Source: Mycobacterium numidiamassiliense (GTDB lineage Bacteria > Actinomycetota > Actinomycetes > Mycobacteriales > Mycobacteriaceae). From it: a stretch of DNA of 64,000 nucleotides. The stretch lies in NCBI RefSeq assembly GCF_900157365.1, contig NZ_FUEZ01000003.1:1550001-1614000 (forward strand), given 5' to 3'. The position numbers and the translations under genes were made by a program. Below the pieces are notes generated by a model, which was given only the letters and a program-made list of their open reading frames with translations, had not been told where the DNA came from and searched no databases. Positions 52,040-61,350 of the stretch are shown piece by piece (positions within the stretch are counted from its first letter, which is position 1; each line of letters begins with the position of its first letter).

Positions 52040-53134
52040 TCAGTACACGCCTTCGATGACGGCCTCGCCCTCGAAGGTGGCGACCGGGCGCACCGCGCTG
52101 ACCGAATCGGACAGGTGCGGTAGCGGCCCGGGTATCCGGATCGCCACGTCGCGCTCCAGGTTGTTCGGCAGGAACATGCCCTTGCTGATGTGGTTCATCA
52201 CCACCTGGCCGAGTTCGCCGTAGGGCACCTGTTCCCCGGTCTCGGGATCGATCACCCAGAATACGACGTAGGGGGTCCGGGGGTCGAAGACGAACGCGTC
52301 GTCGTCGGCGACCCGGGTGACCGCCTGGGACAGGATCATCGTGCTGCCGAAGGCCATGGTGATCGCCGTGTTCGGGAAGATGTCGCGCAGCAGGTCCAGC
52401 GTGTCGGCATCGACGTGCGCGCCGCTGAGCAACAGGTAGCGGATCTTGGCGTTGACCAAGTCGACCAGGTCGTCGTTGCGGGCGATCGCCTCCAGCATCG
52501 GCGGGGTGGCGTGCAGATTCGCGACGTTCTGCGTCTGCAGGACGCGTGTCGCCTGTTCGAGGACGTGGTCGAGGTAAGCCGCGACCTCCGCGACGGCGTT
52601 GCGCGCGGCGATCTTCTTCACCCAGCGGGGGTCGATGTCGATCGCGTGAAACGCCGCGCCCAGCCGCTCGGAGACCCGCCGCGAGAAGTAGCTCACCCCG
52701 TGCGGGCCGCTCGGCATCAGGCACAGGAAGCCCTGGCCCCGCACGAAGCCCCCGGTCGCGAAGTCCTCGGTTTGCCATTCGGTGACCTGCGCCACCCAAT
52801 CCGGAAGTTGCGCAGTTCTTTTCGGTGCGCCGGTGGTTCCACTGGATTCGAATACCTGCGGCACCGGTGGGGGCGAGCCGTATCCGCGGGGGATCAGGTC
52901 CTCGACCGGCACATTGCGCAACTCGGTAAGCAGATTGGGAAACAACCGCAGGTCCGTGAACGTCGTGACGTCGGTCAGCGGATCGAAGTCGAGCGTCTTG
53001 GCGGCGCGCAACCAAAACGCGGAGCCCGTCTCTTCGCCGAAGTGCCAGGCGATCGCGGCGCGCAAATACGCCTCGGGGTCATCGATTGGTATCGATCGCG
53101 GGACATCCAGCAGCGAGAAATCGATGTCGGCCAT
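52040..53134 (-). CDS. LuxE-like acyl-protein synthetase/acyl-activating enzyme
   Basis: A 364-residue ANL-like protein of LuxE length, shorter than FadD enzymes. It carries the phosphate loop QVFESSGTTGAPKRT, an AFGSTMILSQ segment and a C-terminal WVIDPETGEQVPYGELGQVV. There is no normal C-terminal FadD lysine domain. These features fit the LuxE/acyl-protein-synthetase family. The ATG at 53134 (MADIDFSLLDVPRS) is preferred to upstream extensions. The gene is coupled to the LuxC-like gene. Substrate unknown; a long-chain fatty acid is likely. Confidence 0.75.
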   Translation of the reverse strand: MADIDFSLLDVPRSIPIDDPEAYLRAAIAWHFGEETGSAFWLRAAKTLDFDPLTDVTTFTDLRLFPNLLTELRNVPVEDLIPRGYGSPPPVPQVFESSGTTGAPKRTAQLPDWVAQVTEWQTEDFATGGFVRGQGFLCLMPSGPHGVSYFSRRVSERLGAAFHAIDIDPRWVKKIAARNAVAEVAAYLDHVLEQATRVLQTQNVANLHATPPMLEAIARNDDLVDLVNAKIRYLLLSGAHVDADTLDLLRDIFPNTAITMAFGSTMILSQAVTRVADDDAFVFDPRTPYVVFWVIDPETGEQVPYGELGQVVMNHISKGMFLPNNLERDVAIRIPGPLPHLSDSVSAVRPVATFEGEAVIEGVY

Positions 53135-53333
53135 GCCACGATCCTGTCGCATGCCGGTCCGGCCAGGCAATTGGCTCGCGGTCCACTGGGCATACAAACC
53201 CTGAACGTTGACCCACGACGCGGCGAATTCTAGATTCCTGAACTGGTTTTCAGCGCGCGGCCAGCTCCGGAGAAGTGGTCCCGCAGAGTTCGCGGTTCGC
53301 GCCGTAGGATTGCGCGCAAGACCAGCGCGTTCG

Positions 53334-54320
53334 TCATAGCTTCAGCAGACGTTCGGCGTTGCCGTGCGCGACCTTTTCCCGGTCCGCGTCGGACAGTACC
53401 GTGCGCTCAAGCCCGGCGGCGGCCTCGAGCGACGATTCATACGGGTAGTCGACGGAGAACATGACCGCGTCCGCGCCGGCCTCCAGGACCGCCCCCAGCA
53501 CCGTTGCCGGTGAGAAGACGCCGCTGTTGGTGAACACGACGTTGGTGCCCAGGTAGTCCGAAGGCATTCGCGGAAGCCGGTTTTCGGGGTCCTGGGCTTT
53601 GTACCGCGAGTCGAGCCTGCTGCGCTGGAACGGCAGGAACTCACCCATGTGACCCAGGATCAGGGTAGCGCCGGGGTGCCGGTCGAATACCCCGCCGAAG
53701 ATGAGGCGCAGGGCGTGGCCAGCGACCTCGGCGCCCCAACTCCACGTCGCCCCGTACATCTCCGGACGACCGGCCAGCACCTGCCAGTTGTCGGCCGGCG
53801 GTGAGCCTGGGTGCAAATACATTGGGACACCCAGCGATTCGAGTGCCGACCACACCTCGTCGTACTCGGGCGCGTCGAGATAGCGCCCGCCGGGACCCGT
53901 GATGCAGTCGTTGACCAGGGCGCCGCGCAGCCCCAGCTCGGCGACGGCACGTTCGAGCTCCGCGGCCGCGGCCGCGGGGTCCTGCAGCGGCAGAGCGGCG
54001 AAGGCGCCGAATCGGTCCGGGTGCTTGGCCACTGCCTCCGCCGTGAAGTCGTTCGCGAAACGGGCGTTGCGCGTTGCCAATTCGGGCTCGATGTCGACCT
54101 GCAGGCCGGGCACTGTCAGCGACAGAATCTGCATGTCGATGCCGGCGTCGTCCATCTCGGGGAGCCGGTACTCGGTGAAGTCGGGCAGTCGTGCCGCGAA
54201 CCGTTCTGCGGCGTCGGCGTTCCATCGCAGTGGCATCTTCGCCAGACCGCGGGTGGGCATCGGCTGACGCTCGGCGAGTTCGGGGATAACGAAGGCTTCC
54301 TCCAAGGCGATGTACCGCAT
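53334..54320 (-). CDS. Amidohydrolase-2 family metal-dependent hydrolase/decarboxylase
   Basis: A 328-residue protein of the amidohydrolase 2 family (related to 2,3-dihydroxybenzoate and gamma-resorcylate decarboxylases). It has ALEEAFVIPEL at the start, MYLHPGSPPADNWQ, IFGGVFDRHPGATLILGHMGE and VMFSVDYPYESS, which hold the metal-site Glu, His and Asp residues. I start at the ATG at 54320 (MRYIALEEAFV), which fits the family N-terminus. It likely decarboxylates or hydrolyses an aromatic acid. The divergent LysR gene beside it probably regulates it. Confidence 0.88.
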   Translation of the reverse strand: MRYIALEEAFVIPELAERQPMPTRGLAKMPLRWNADAAERFAARLPDFTEYRLPEMDDAGIDMQILSLTVPGLQVDIEPELATRNARFANDFTAEAVAKHPDRFGAFAALPLQDPAAAAAELERAVAELGLRGALVNDCITGPGGRYLDAPEYDEVWSALESLGVPMYLHPGSPPADNWQVLAGRPEMYGATWSWGAEVAGHALRLIFGGVFDRHPGATLILGHMGEFLPFQRSRLDSRYKAQDPENRLPRMPSDYLGTNVVFTNSGVFSPATVLGAVLEAGADAVMFSVDYPYESSLEAAAGLERTVLSDADREKVAHGNAERLLKL

Positions 54321-54416
54321 AGCATTTCCTGTCTTTCGCGTCGATATCTCTGGGCCGTTACTTCTAGCCTGCTGAAGCGGGAGCGATTTGTGAAATGAAT
54401 TCCTAGTATTGTTGGT

Positions 54417-55313
54417 ATGCAGCAAACGCATATTGGGGGAGTGGACCTGAACCTGCTGCCGGCGCTCGCCGCTCTCCTCGAGGAACGTCATGTCTCGCGG
54501 GCCGCCACCCGAGTCGGCCTGAGCCAACCGGCGATGAGCCGAGCCTTGCAACGACTGCGGCGAACCTTCGACGACACCCTGCTGGTCAGCGGCCGCGACG
54601 GCTACACCTTGACGCCACGAGCCGAACGCATCCGCCGCCAGCTCGCGGTGGTGCTGCCCGAACTCGACACCCTGTTCGGCGCGCAGGACTTCGACCCGGT
54701 GACGGCGCAGGAGTCCTACCGCCTGGCACTCAGCGACTATTCGGTGTCGGCCTTCGGTGCGGCGCTCGCACGATCATTCCGCGCACAATCACCGCGGTCG
54801 ACGCTGGCCTACCAACTGCTCGACGACACCGCCTTCGAGGACCTGTCGACCGGCGCCATCGACCTCTTGATCTTGGGCAGGCCCGCGCCGGCGCAGTTTT
54901 CCAGCCAGCTGCTGTTCACCGACCACTTCGTGTGCGCGGTCGCCGCCGACCACAAGCTGGCCCGCCGGCGTCAGCTCTCCGTACTCGATTATCTGCGGTA
55001 CCCGCACATCAGGATCGATATCGAGCGTGGCGGGCAACACCTCATCGAACGCACACTCGGCAGTACGCGAAATGTCGTTATCTCCACACCATTTCACGCA
55101 CTGGCGCCCGAAATGCTGATCGGCACCGACCTGGTGCTGACGTTTCCGGCGCGGCTCGCAACCAAGTTCGCCGACGCCCCAGACATCAGCATCATCGAGG
55201 CTCCCTCGCAGCTACCGCTGCTGCCCTTTTATTCGGTCTGGCACCCTCGCCTGGACAACGACCCCAGTCGACGCTGGCTGCGCGAGGTCGCCCACGCCAT
55301 CGCGGCGTCATGA
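54417..55313 (+). CDS. LysR-family regulator
   Basis: A 298-residue LysR-type regulator with a NodD-like HTH (LLPALAALLEERHVSRAATR, then VGLSQPAMSRALQRLRRTF) and an effector-binding domain. The divergent neighbour is the amidohydrolase gene, the usual arrangement for LysR control of one target. The gap between the two starts is 96 bases; I found no convincing long dyad in it. Stop overlaps the convergent MpaB-like gene by 6 bases. Confidence 0.9.
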   Translation: MQQTHIGGVDLNLLPALAALLEERHVSRAATRVGLSQPAMSRALQRLRRTFDDTLLVSGRDGYTLTPRAERIRRQLAVVLPELDTLFGAQDFDPVTAQESYRLALSDYSVSAFGAALARSFRAQSPRSTLAYQLLDDTAFEDLSTGAIDLLILGRPAPAQFSSQLLFTDHFVCAVAADHKLARRRQLSVLDYLRYPHIRIDIERGGQHLIERTLGSTRNVVISTPFHALAPEMLIGTDLVLTFPARLATKFADAPDISIIEAPSQLPLLPFYSVWHPRLDNDPSRRWLREVAHAIAAS

Positions 55314-56267
55314 AGGGCGGTTGTGCACCTTGCGCGGGTCGACGCCGGCACCGCGCCACGCGGTGACGGCCCACGGCGTGTAGATCAACCACAGCGGAAG
55401 GCGATTGACGAGCGGATTCAACGCACGCATGGCGGCGGCGAACCGCTGAAAGCGCCTCTCCTTCTTAGCATTCCATTCCAGCTGACATACGTCGCGCATC
55501 TGTTGCGGCAGGGTGCCGACCAGCACCAGACGGGTGTAGGCGTTCAGCGGCGCGGACAGGATCTTCCAGACCGGCTTGGGAATCCGGCGCGGGCCCGGTA
55601 TCCCCTTGCGGATGTACCCGGTGCCGTACAGCACGGTTTTGTGCGGGACGAACCGCTCGAGCATGTCGTCCCAGTAGTCGACGAAGTCGGCATAGGTCTG
55701 CGGTTGGCTGCGATCGCTGACGCCGTAGAGGCTGTACCAGATCTTGCCTTCCTCGAAGATCTGCTCCTTCTCGGCGTCGGAGAGTCGCCGGATGAACGTG
55801 TCGGTCATGTAGACGACCTGGTCGACGAAAGTGGCGTGCGCCCAGTAGAACAGCTCCGGGTTCAGCGCGTGATACCGCGAACCGTCGCTGATGGTCCCTT
55901 TGATCGGCTTGTGGAAATCCCGGACCTTGCGGCCCCACTCGTGTGGGTCGTCGGAGTAGACGGTCTTCATCAGCGGCGGCCCGGTTCGCTTGGCCCGGCC
56001 CAAGGTGTCGCTGAAGACCACCGAGTGATCGAGCACGCCCTGGCCGAGTTGCTCGATGCAGTTCTCCACGCCCGCGGTGCGCTGGAAACCGAAGAACTGA
56101 GTGCGGTTATCCCCGTAAAACTTCCAGATCAACGAGTCCGGTCCCAGCCGCGGGGCGGCCGCGGCTGCATCGTCGTCAACCGGCCCCTCGACCAACAAGG
56201 GGACCGCTTCGCGAACCCCGCTGTCGAATCGGGCGCCGGCGGCCAACTGGTGATGCTGGGCAGTCAT
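55308..56267 (-). CDS. MpaB/rubber-oxygenase-like (DUF2236) protein
   Basis: A 319-residue protein of the DUF2236/ER-bound oxygenase MpaB family, related to latex-clearing protein. Visible: SLIWKFYGDNRTQFFGFQRT, the HEWGRKVRDFHKPIKGT segment, and FYWAHATFVDQVVYMTDTF, with conserved His residues that bind haem in studied members. It probably oxidatively cleaves or hydroxylates a hydrophobic compound. The ATG at 56267 has GGAGG five bases upstream. Divergent from a TetR gene with 89 bases between, so the TetR protein is its likely regulator. Confidence 0.85.
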   Translation of the reverse strand: MTAQHHQLAAGARFDSGVREAVPLLVEGPVDDDAAAAAPRLGPDSLIWKFYGDNRTQFFGFQRTAGVENCIEQLGQGVLDHSVVFSDTLGRAKRTGPPLMKTVYSDDPHEWGRKVRDFHKPIKGTISDGSRYHALNPELFYWAHATFVDQVVYMTDTFIRRLSDAEKEQIFEEGKIWYSLYGVSDRSQPQTYADFVDYWDDMLERFVPHKTVLYGTGYIRKGIPGPRRIPKPVWKILSAPLNAYTRLVLVGTLPQQMRDVCQLEWNAKKERRFQRFAAAMRALNPLVNRLPLWLIYTPWAVTAWRGAGVDPRKVHNRPS

Positions 56268-56293
56268 GCCCACCTCCCTGACGCATTGACACA

Positions 56294-56332
56294 AAAGAGT
56301 ATCTTTGTTCCAAGGTAGCAATCGCCAAGGTA
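56294..56332. promoter_or_regulatory. Candidate TetR operator elements
   Basis: AAAGAGTATCTTT (56294-56306) is a dyad with 5-base arms, followed by two direct repeats CCAAGGTA starting at 56310 and 56325. They fill the gap between the MpaB-like and TetR genes. Confidence 0.35.
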
Positions 56333-56356
56333 TGTCCGCAAAGCAGGTGAGTCACG

Positions 56357-56956
56357 ATGGCGCAGGCCGAAGTCGGGATCGAGGCCGCGACCGAGTCGAT
56401 GACGGACCGCACGATCCTGGACACCGCGCGCAAGGTCTTCGAGACCTACGGCGTGCGCCGGGCGAACATCGAGGACATCGCGGCCCGGGCCGGGGTCAGC
56501 CGCAGCACCATCTACCGGCGCTTTCCCACCAAGGATGACCTCTTCGAACGCGTGGTGCGGCGCGAGGGTGAGCTCTTCTTCGCCACCCTGGACCAGGCCA
56601 CCACCGGCCGTAATCCGCAGCAGGCCGTCGTCGAGGCGTTCGCGCTGGGTGTGCGCCTGGTTCAGGATTCCCCGCTGTACTCCCGGATCGTGGAAAGCGA
56701 ACCCGAGCTCTTCGGCCTGTTCTCCCGGTCGGATGTCTTCCCGATCCGCCGATTCGCCGACGGCATCGCCCATACCCTGCGCCGATGCGGGGCTGACCTT
56801 CCCGACGCCGACCTGGCCAACATCGCCGATATCTTGCTGCGCGTCGCGCTGGGCATCATCGTGTTCCCCACCGACCGGCTCGATATCTCGGATCAGGACG
56901 CCGTCCGCGATTACGCCGCCCGCTATCTGGTCCCGATCATCGGCGACGTGTCATAG
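56357..56956 (+). CDS. TetR-family regulator
   Basis: A 199-residue regulator. HTH: ILDTARKVFETYGVRRANIE, then ARAGVSRSTIYRRFPTKDDL. The ligand-binding C-terminal part is helical and unremarkable. Faces the MpaB-like oxygenase gene, so it likely represses it. It is followed on the same strand by the cyclase fusion gene (23-base gap), so both could be cotranscribed. Confidence 0.9.
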   Translation: MAQAEVGIEAATESMTDRTILDTARKVFETYGVRRANIEDIAARAGVSRSTIYRRFPTKDDLFERVVRREGELFFATLDQATTGRNPQQAVVEAFALGVRLVQDSPLYSRIVESEPELFGLFSRSDVFPIRRFADGIAHTLRRCGADLPDADLANIADILLRVALGIIVFPTDRLDISDQDAVRDYAARYLVPIIGDVS

Positions 56957-56979
56957 AGCCCTGCATTAGCCTGTAAGCC

Positions 56980-58347
56980 GTGGCGCCGGTTCCGCGAACC
57001 CGGTACGCCAGTTGCGGCGAGATCGACATCGCCTATCAGGTCTTTGGCGATGGTCCGATCGACTTGCTGGTGCTGCCGGGCCCCTTGATTCCGATTGACT
57101 GCGTCGACAGCGAGCCGTCGATGTACCGCTTTCACCGTCGGCTGTCCTCCTTCGCCCGGGTGATCCGGTTCGACCAGCGTGGAATCGGCCTGTCCTCTCG
57201 GCTTCCTTCGCTGGACATGATGGGGCCCAACTACTGGGCACAGGACGCGATCGCCGTGATGGACGCGGTCGGGTGCGAGCGGGCGACGGTCTTCGCTCCA
57301 GGTTTCACGTCCTTGACCGGATTGGTGCTCGCCGCCGATTTCCCCGAGCGGGTAAGCAATCTGGTCATCTTCAACGGCGGGGCAAGGACGCTTCGTGGAC
57401 CGGACTACCCGATCGGCGGCGACGAGGGCGCGGCGGAAGCGTATACGACGGTCGGGGTCGAACCGGATGCCGTCGAGCAGGGCTTCGACATGCTCAGCAT
57501 CATCGCTCCGTCGGTATCCAGCGACGGAGCCTTCCGCGCGTGGTGGGACCACGCGGGCAACCGGGCCGCATCCCCGAGCATGGCTCGCCTCTTCATCGAG
57601 ACCATCCGGCACTCGGACGTGCGCGACGCACTGCCACGCATCGCCGCACCGACGCTGATCCTGCACCGCGACAATCCGGAGTTCAGCCCGATCGGGCATG
57701 GCCATTACCTTGCCGAGCACTTGGCCGGCTCGCGCCTCGTCGAGCTACCGGGCGAGGACGCGCTGTACTGGACGGGCGACACCGCGCCGATGATCGACGA
57801 GATCGAGGAGTTCATCACCGGCCTGCGCGGCGGCTCGGATGCCGAGCGACTGCTCACCACGATCGTGTTCACCGACATCGTCAGCTCGACCGCGCGTGCC
57901 GCGCTGCTCGGCGACGACCGCTGGCGCGACCTGTTGGACAACCACGACACCATCGTGCGCCACGAGCTGCAGCGGTTCTCGGGTCGTGAAGTCAACACGG
58001 CCGGAGACGGCTTCGTCGCGACGTTCAGCAGCCCGAGCTCAGCGATCGCCTGCGCCGACGCCATCGTCGACGCGGTTCGGGTGCTCGGTATCGAGGTGCG
58101 CGTGGGCATTCACGCGGGCGAAGTCGAGGTGCGTGGTACGGATGTCGCCGGCATGGCCGTGCACATCGGTGCGCGCGTGGCCGCACACGCGGGCCCCGGC
58201 GAGGTGCTGGTGTCCTCGACGGTGCGCGACATCGTCACCGGCTCGCGACACCGGTTCGCCGACCGCGGCGAAAGCGAGCTCAAGGGCGTGCCCGGGTCCT
58301 GGCGGCTCTACGCCCTGGTGAGCGAACACGCGGTCGTCAACCGTTAA
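56980..58347 (+). CDS. Alpha/beta-hydrolase-like domain fused to class III adenylate/guanylate cyclase
   Basis: A 455-residue fusion. Residues 1-275 form an alpha/beta hydrolase fold ([27 protein letters not shown]). In place of the GxSxG nucleophile elbow it has FAPGFTS, so hydrolase activity is probably lost. The cyclase domain starts with [16 protein letters not shown] (metal Asp), then [14 protein letters not shown] and [11 protein letters not shown], and ends with [20 protein letters not shown], where the usual Asn is His. Same layout as M. tuberculosis Rv1900c. It makes a cyclic nucleotide, with the N-terminal domain perhaps a ligand sensor. GTG start at 56980. Confidence 0.9.
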   Translation: MAPVPRTRYASCGEIDIAYQVFGDGPIDLLVLPGPLIPIDCVDSEPSMYRFHRRLSSFARVIRFDQRGIGLSSRLPSLDMMGPNYWAQDAIAVMDAVGCERATVFAPGFTSLTGLVLAADFPERVSNLVIFNGGARTLRGPDYPIGGDEGAAEAYTTVGVEPDAVEQGFDMLSIIAPSVSSDGAFRAWWDHAGNRAASPSMARLFIETIRHSDVRDALPRIAAPTLILHRDNPEFSPIGHGHYLAEHLAGSRLVELPGEDALYWTGDTAPMIDEIEEFITGLRGGSDAERLLTTIVFTDIVSSTARAALLGDDRWRDLLDNHDTIVRHELQRFSGREVNTAGDGFVATFSSPSSAIACADAIVDAVRVLGIEVRVGIHAGEVEVRGTDVAGMAVHIGARVAAHAGPGEVLVSSTVRDIVTGSRHRFADRGESELKGVPGSWRLYALVSEHAVVNR

Positions 58348-58476
58348 CGAAAGCCACATTTTAGCCCGCTCGAGGTGCCGCGCGGCTCGGCGTAGGCTGC
58401 CTTCGGGGGCCGCTCAGCGTTGCGGCTTCCTATCCGATTTTCGCGTACAGCTTGGGATTTGATCGAAGGAGTACGC

Positions 58477-59214
58477 ATGACCGACGTGCACATCTCGTTG
58501 CCTCCCGCCTTGCGCCGGGCGCTGGATCTGCTCGCTGATCCGCCGACGGATCCGGACGTGAGCAAGGGTTATCTCGATCTGCTCGGCGCCGAGGGAGATG
58601 CGGTCCCGAAGAACACCGGCCCGATCCAGGCGGCGTGGGCATCACCGATCGGGTCGATGCTCTACGACAATGGCCAAGCCCTATCCCGCCGGCTGTTCAC
58701 CGCATTCGCGCACCCCACTGAGTGGCTGGACATCCCGGCGGGCGGGGTCGCGCTGGACGTCGGCTCGGGACCGGGCACCGTGACGGCCTCGCTGGCCGAC
58801 GCCGCCGCGCCCGACGGACTGGCCCTGGGCGTCGACATCTCCGAGCCGATGCTGGACCGGGCCGTGCGCAACGAAGCGGGGCCCGAGGTCGGCTTCCTGC
58901 GGGCCGACGCACAACGACTTCCGTTCCGCGACAGCGTTTTTGATGCGGTCATTTCGATGGCCGTCTTGCAGCTGGTCCCGAATCCGGCTGCTGCCCTTGG
59001 CGAGATGGCGCGGGTGCTGCGGCCCGGCGGACGGCTGGCCATCATGGTCCCGACAGCGGGGCGCGCCGCTCGGCTCTGGCAGATGCTGCCCAACATCGGG
59101 GCGTATGCGTTCGGCGATGACGAGATCGCCGACATTCTGGAAGAGAACGGGTTTTCCAGCGTGCGCGTCAAGAACACCGGCACCTTTCAATGGGTGCGCG
59201 GCAAGCTCGCGTGA
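58477..59214 (+). CDS. SAM-dependent methyltransferase
   Basis: A 245-residue class I methyltransferase of the UbiE/Coq5-like type. Motif I VALDVGSGPGTVTASLAD, motif II LGVDISEPMLDRAV, motif III LRADAQRLPFRDSVFDAV and post-I MARVLRPGGRLAIM. The ATG at 58477 has GAAGGAG five bases away, preferred over an earlier in-frame start. The substrate is unknown; nearby genes do not define it. Convergent with an SDR gene four bases on. Confidence 0.88.
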   Translation: MTDVHISLPPALRRALDLLADPPTDPDVSKGYLDLLGAEGDAVPKNTGPIQAAWASPIGSMLYDNGQALSRRLFTAFAHPTEWLDIPAGGVALDVGSGPGTVTASLADAAAPDGLALGVDISEPMLDRAVRNEAGPEVGFLRADAQRLPFRDSVFDAVISMAVLQLVPNPAAALGEMARVLRPGGRLAIMVPTAGRAARLWQMLPNIGAYAFGDDEIADILEENGFSSVRVKNTGTFQWVRGKLA

Positions 59215-59217
59215 GCC

Positions 59218-60024
59218 TCAGTCCCTTTTGAAGGCCGGGTGGCCGCGGATCAGCAGCGGCAAGAGCGATTCCGGCGGTGCGACCCGAAAGAGCGCCGCGG
59301 CGATCCGGTTGACCCGGCCGGGGACCACGACGGCCTTGCCGGCGGCCAGGCCGTCGATGCCGGCCTGCGCGACCTTGTCCGCGGGAACCCACATCACCTG
59401 GGGCAGAGCGGCTTCGGCCTCTTCTTTCTTGAAGCCGGCCGCGTCGCCGAATCCGGTATCCACCGGACCCGGGCACAGCGCGGTCGCGGTGACCCCGGTG
59501 CCGCGCAGCTCACCGCGCAGGCTGTGGGTGTAGGACAAGACGAACGCCTTCGCGCCCCCATACGCGGCCTGGCCGGGCAGCGGCCCGAACGCGGCGACGG
59601 AGGCGACGTTCAGCACGGCGCCGCGACGGCGGTCCACCATGCCGGGCAGGAACCTGCTGCACAGGTCGACCACCGCGGCCACGTCGACCTCGACGAGGTT
59701 GACCTCTTGCTCCGGAACCGATTTCGCGACGAGTCCCAGTGTCGAGAATCCGGCATTGTTGATCAGGATGTCCGGGATCAAGCCGAGCTGTGCGATCCGG
59801 TCCGGCAGGGCGGCCCGGGCGGATCGATCGGACAGGTCCGTGGGCAGCGGGTGGGCCTGCGGGCCCAACCGCGTGGCGAGTTCGTCAAGACGGTCGGCAC
59901 TGCGGGCGACCAGCACAACGGGGTACCCACGCCGAGACAGTAGCCCGGCGAGCTGTTCGCCGATGCCCGACGAGGCGCCGGTGACGATGGCCGCGCAGTC
60001 GCTGGCCGGTGGTGGAAGAGCCAT
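59218..60024 (-). CDS. SDR-family oxidoreductase
   Basis: A 268-residue short-chain dehydrogenase: AAIVTGASSGIGEQLAGLL, INNAGFSTL, catalytic NVASVAAFGPLPGQAAYGGAKAF. Its C-terminal extension (RVAPPESLLPLLIRGHPAFKRD) is like mycobacterial membrane-associated SDRs of the DltE type. It lies ten bases from the downstream SRPBCC gene's stop on the same strand, and the latter is upstream in transcription. Substrate not known. Confidence 0.88.
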   Translation of the reverse strand: MALPPPASDCAAIVTGASSGIGEQLAGLLSRRGYPVVLVARSADRLDELATRLGPQAHPLPTDLSDRSARAALPDRIAQLGLIPDILINNAGFSTLGLVAKSVPEQEVNLVEVDVAAVVDLCSRFLPGMVDRRRGAVLNVASVAAFGPLPGQAAYGGAKAFVLSYTHSLRGELRGTGVTATALCPGPVDTGFGDAAGFKKEEAEAALPQVMWVPADKVAQAGIDGLAAGKAVVVPGRVNRIAAALFRVAPPESLLPLLIRGHPAFKRD

Positions 60025-60034
60025 GCCGCCCCGA

Positions 60035-60487
60035 CTACCCGGACGCCTGTGCCAGCATGGCGAGCTTGTCCATCGACTCGCGCAGCATTTCGGGCGTGGT
60101 CGAGCGGGCCTTCTCCAGCCGGACCCGGTCGGTGAGTGCGGTCCAGTCGTAGGTGTGGGTCACGTTGGTCAGCGTCGAGTTGATCGGTTGCAGCTCCCAG
60201 CGCCACAAGTGCCCGGGCGGTTGCTTTCCGGGTTCAGCTGGGCGCCAAGCGATTTTGCTGCCTTCGATGAACTCCACCACGTGGTTCTCCCGCACGGCAC
60301 CGTTGGTCAACGTCGTCTTGAAGATGTCACCCACCTGACGGACGCGCTGCCCGGGAGCGGACGACGCGAGGTTGTTGTTGCCGTCCCAGCTCGGCTGGCT
60401 GGACGGGTCGGCGATCAGCTCGAAGATCCGCTCGGCGCTGGCAGAGATTGCCCGGGAGGCGCTCACAATTTGTTGGGGTTCATCCAT
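60035..60487 (-). CDS. SRPBCC (START-like) family protein
   Basis: A 150-residue protein (MDEPQQIVSASRAISASAER...IFELIADPSSQPSWDG) of the polyketide cyclase/dehydrase superfamily, with the VVEFIEGSKIAWRPAE segment. Binds a hydrophobic ligand by fold. I chose ATG at 60487 as the conserved start. It is upstream of, and probably cotranscribed with, the SDR gene just after it. Confidence 0.8.
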   Translation of the reverse strand: MDEPQQIVSASRAISASAERIFELIADPSSQPSWDGNNNLASSAPGQRVRQVGDIFKTTLTNGAVRENHVVEFIEGSKIAWRPAEPGKQPPGHLWRWELQPINSTLTNVTHTYDWTALTDRVRLEKARSTTPEMLRESMDKLAMLAQASG

Positions 60488-60572
60488 GGAGCCATCCAAA
60501 CACGTCGGGCACGCCACTGGGGGCCGGCCTCGTGCCGACCCCCAGAGCGGGTGAATCCGTGCGATGGCAGCG

Positions 60573-61265
60573 TCAGCCCACGCGCAGCGCCTCGACCGGC
60601 CCGGACAGCATGGCCTTGAGCTGGCGGGTCAACTCGTCGGCGAGCACCTCGGCGTCACCGTTCTCGACGCCGTCGACGATCTGACGGGCCACGTCCCGCG
60701 GGTCGTTTTTCGGCACGTCGAACCCGGTGGTCATGTCGGTCTCGGTGTAGCCCAGGTGCGCCGCGGTCACCAGCGTGCCCTGCTTTTCCAGCTCGATGCG
60801 CAGCGAGTTCGTCAGCGACCAGATGGCGGCCTTGGAGTCGCCGTATCCGCCGAATCCGCCCGCCCAGGACAACGCGGAGCTGATGTCCACCAGGGCACCG
60901 CCACCGTTCTCGGCCAGGATCGGGGCGAACGCCTTGGCGACCCGCAGCGCACCGAAGTAGTTGGTCTCGAATACCGCCTTGACCTCGTCGATGTCACTGT
61001 CCAGCAGCTTGGCCGCGCCGAGCACGCCCGCGTTGTTGACGACGATGTCGGCGTCGGATGCCGTGATAGCAAGCGCGGCAACAGATTCCGGCTTGGTGAC
61101 GTCGAGCTCGACGCTCACCAGGCGGGGGTCGTCGCTGGGCTTCGGCGCGCGAGCCGTCGCGTATACCTTGGCCGCACCCCGCGCCAAGAACTCCTCGACG
61201 ATGGACTTTCCGAGCCCGCGCTGTCCGCCGGTAACCACGACCGTCGATCCCTTGATGTTGACCAT
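60573..61265 (-). CDS. SDR-family oxidoreductase (divergent from CGNR regulator)
   Basis: A 230-residue short-chain dehydrogenase: STVVVTGGQRGLGKSIVEEF, VNNAGVLGAAKLLD and SSALSWAGGFGGYGDSKAAIW. The ATG at 61265 follows AAGGAG. It is divergent from the CGNR gene (85 bases) and is very likely its regulatory target. Related SDRs reduce ketones or quinones. The intergenic region holds an inverted repeat. Confidence 0.9.
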   Translation of the reverse strand: MVNIKGSTVVVTGGQRGLGKSIVEEFLARGAAKVYATARAPKPSDDPRLVSVELDVTKPESVAALAITASDADIVVNNAGVLGAAKLLDSDIDEVKAVFETNYFGALRVAKAFAPILAENGGGALVDISSALSWAGGFGGYGDSKAAIWSLTNSLRIELEKQGTLVTAAHLGYTETDMTTGFDVPKNDPRDVARQIVDGVENGDAEVLADELTRQLKAMLSGPVEALRVG

Positions 61266-61305
61266 GATCCGATCTCCTTGACTTAGGTGAAGCTTGTTTG
61301 TATCT

Positions 61306-61320
61306 GTCAAACTAATTGAC
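61306..61320. promoter_or_regulatory. Inverted repeat between SDR and CGNR genes
   Basis: GTCAA, spacer ACTAA, TTGAC: a perfect 5-base dyad in the 85-base divergent promoter region, with a related GTCAAG copy 13 bases later. A possible operator for the CGNR protein. Confidence 0.35.
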
Positions 61321-61350
61321 CGCCATGACAGAGTCAAGTAGTATTTGGTT

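Noticed and set aside
54321..54416. LysR-type operator in the amidohydrolase/LysR gap
   Set aside because: GAATTC-centred sequence is only a 6-base palindrome, too weak to call.
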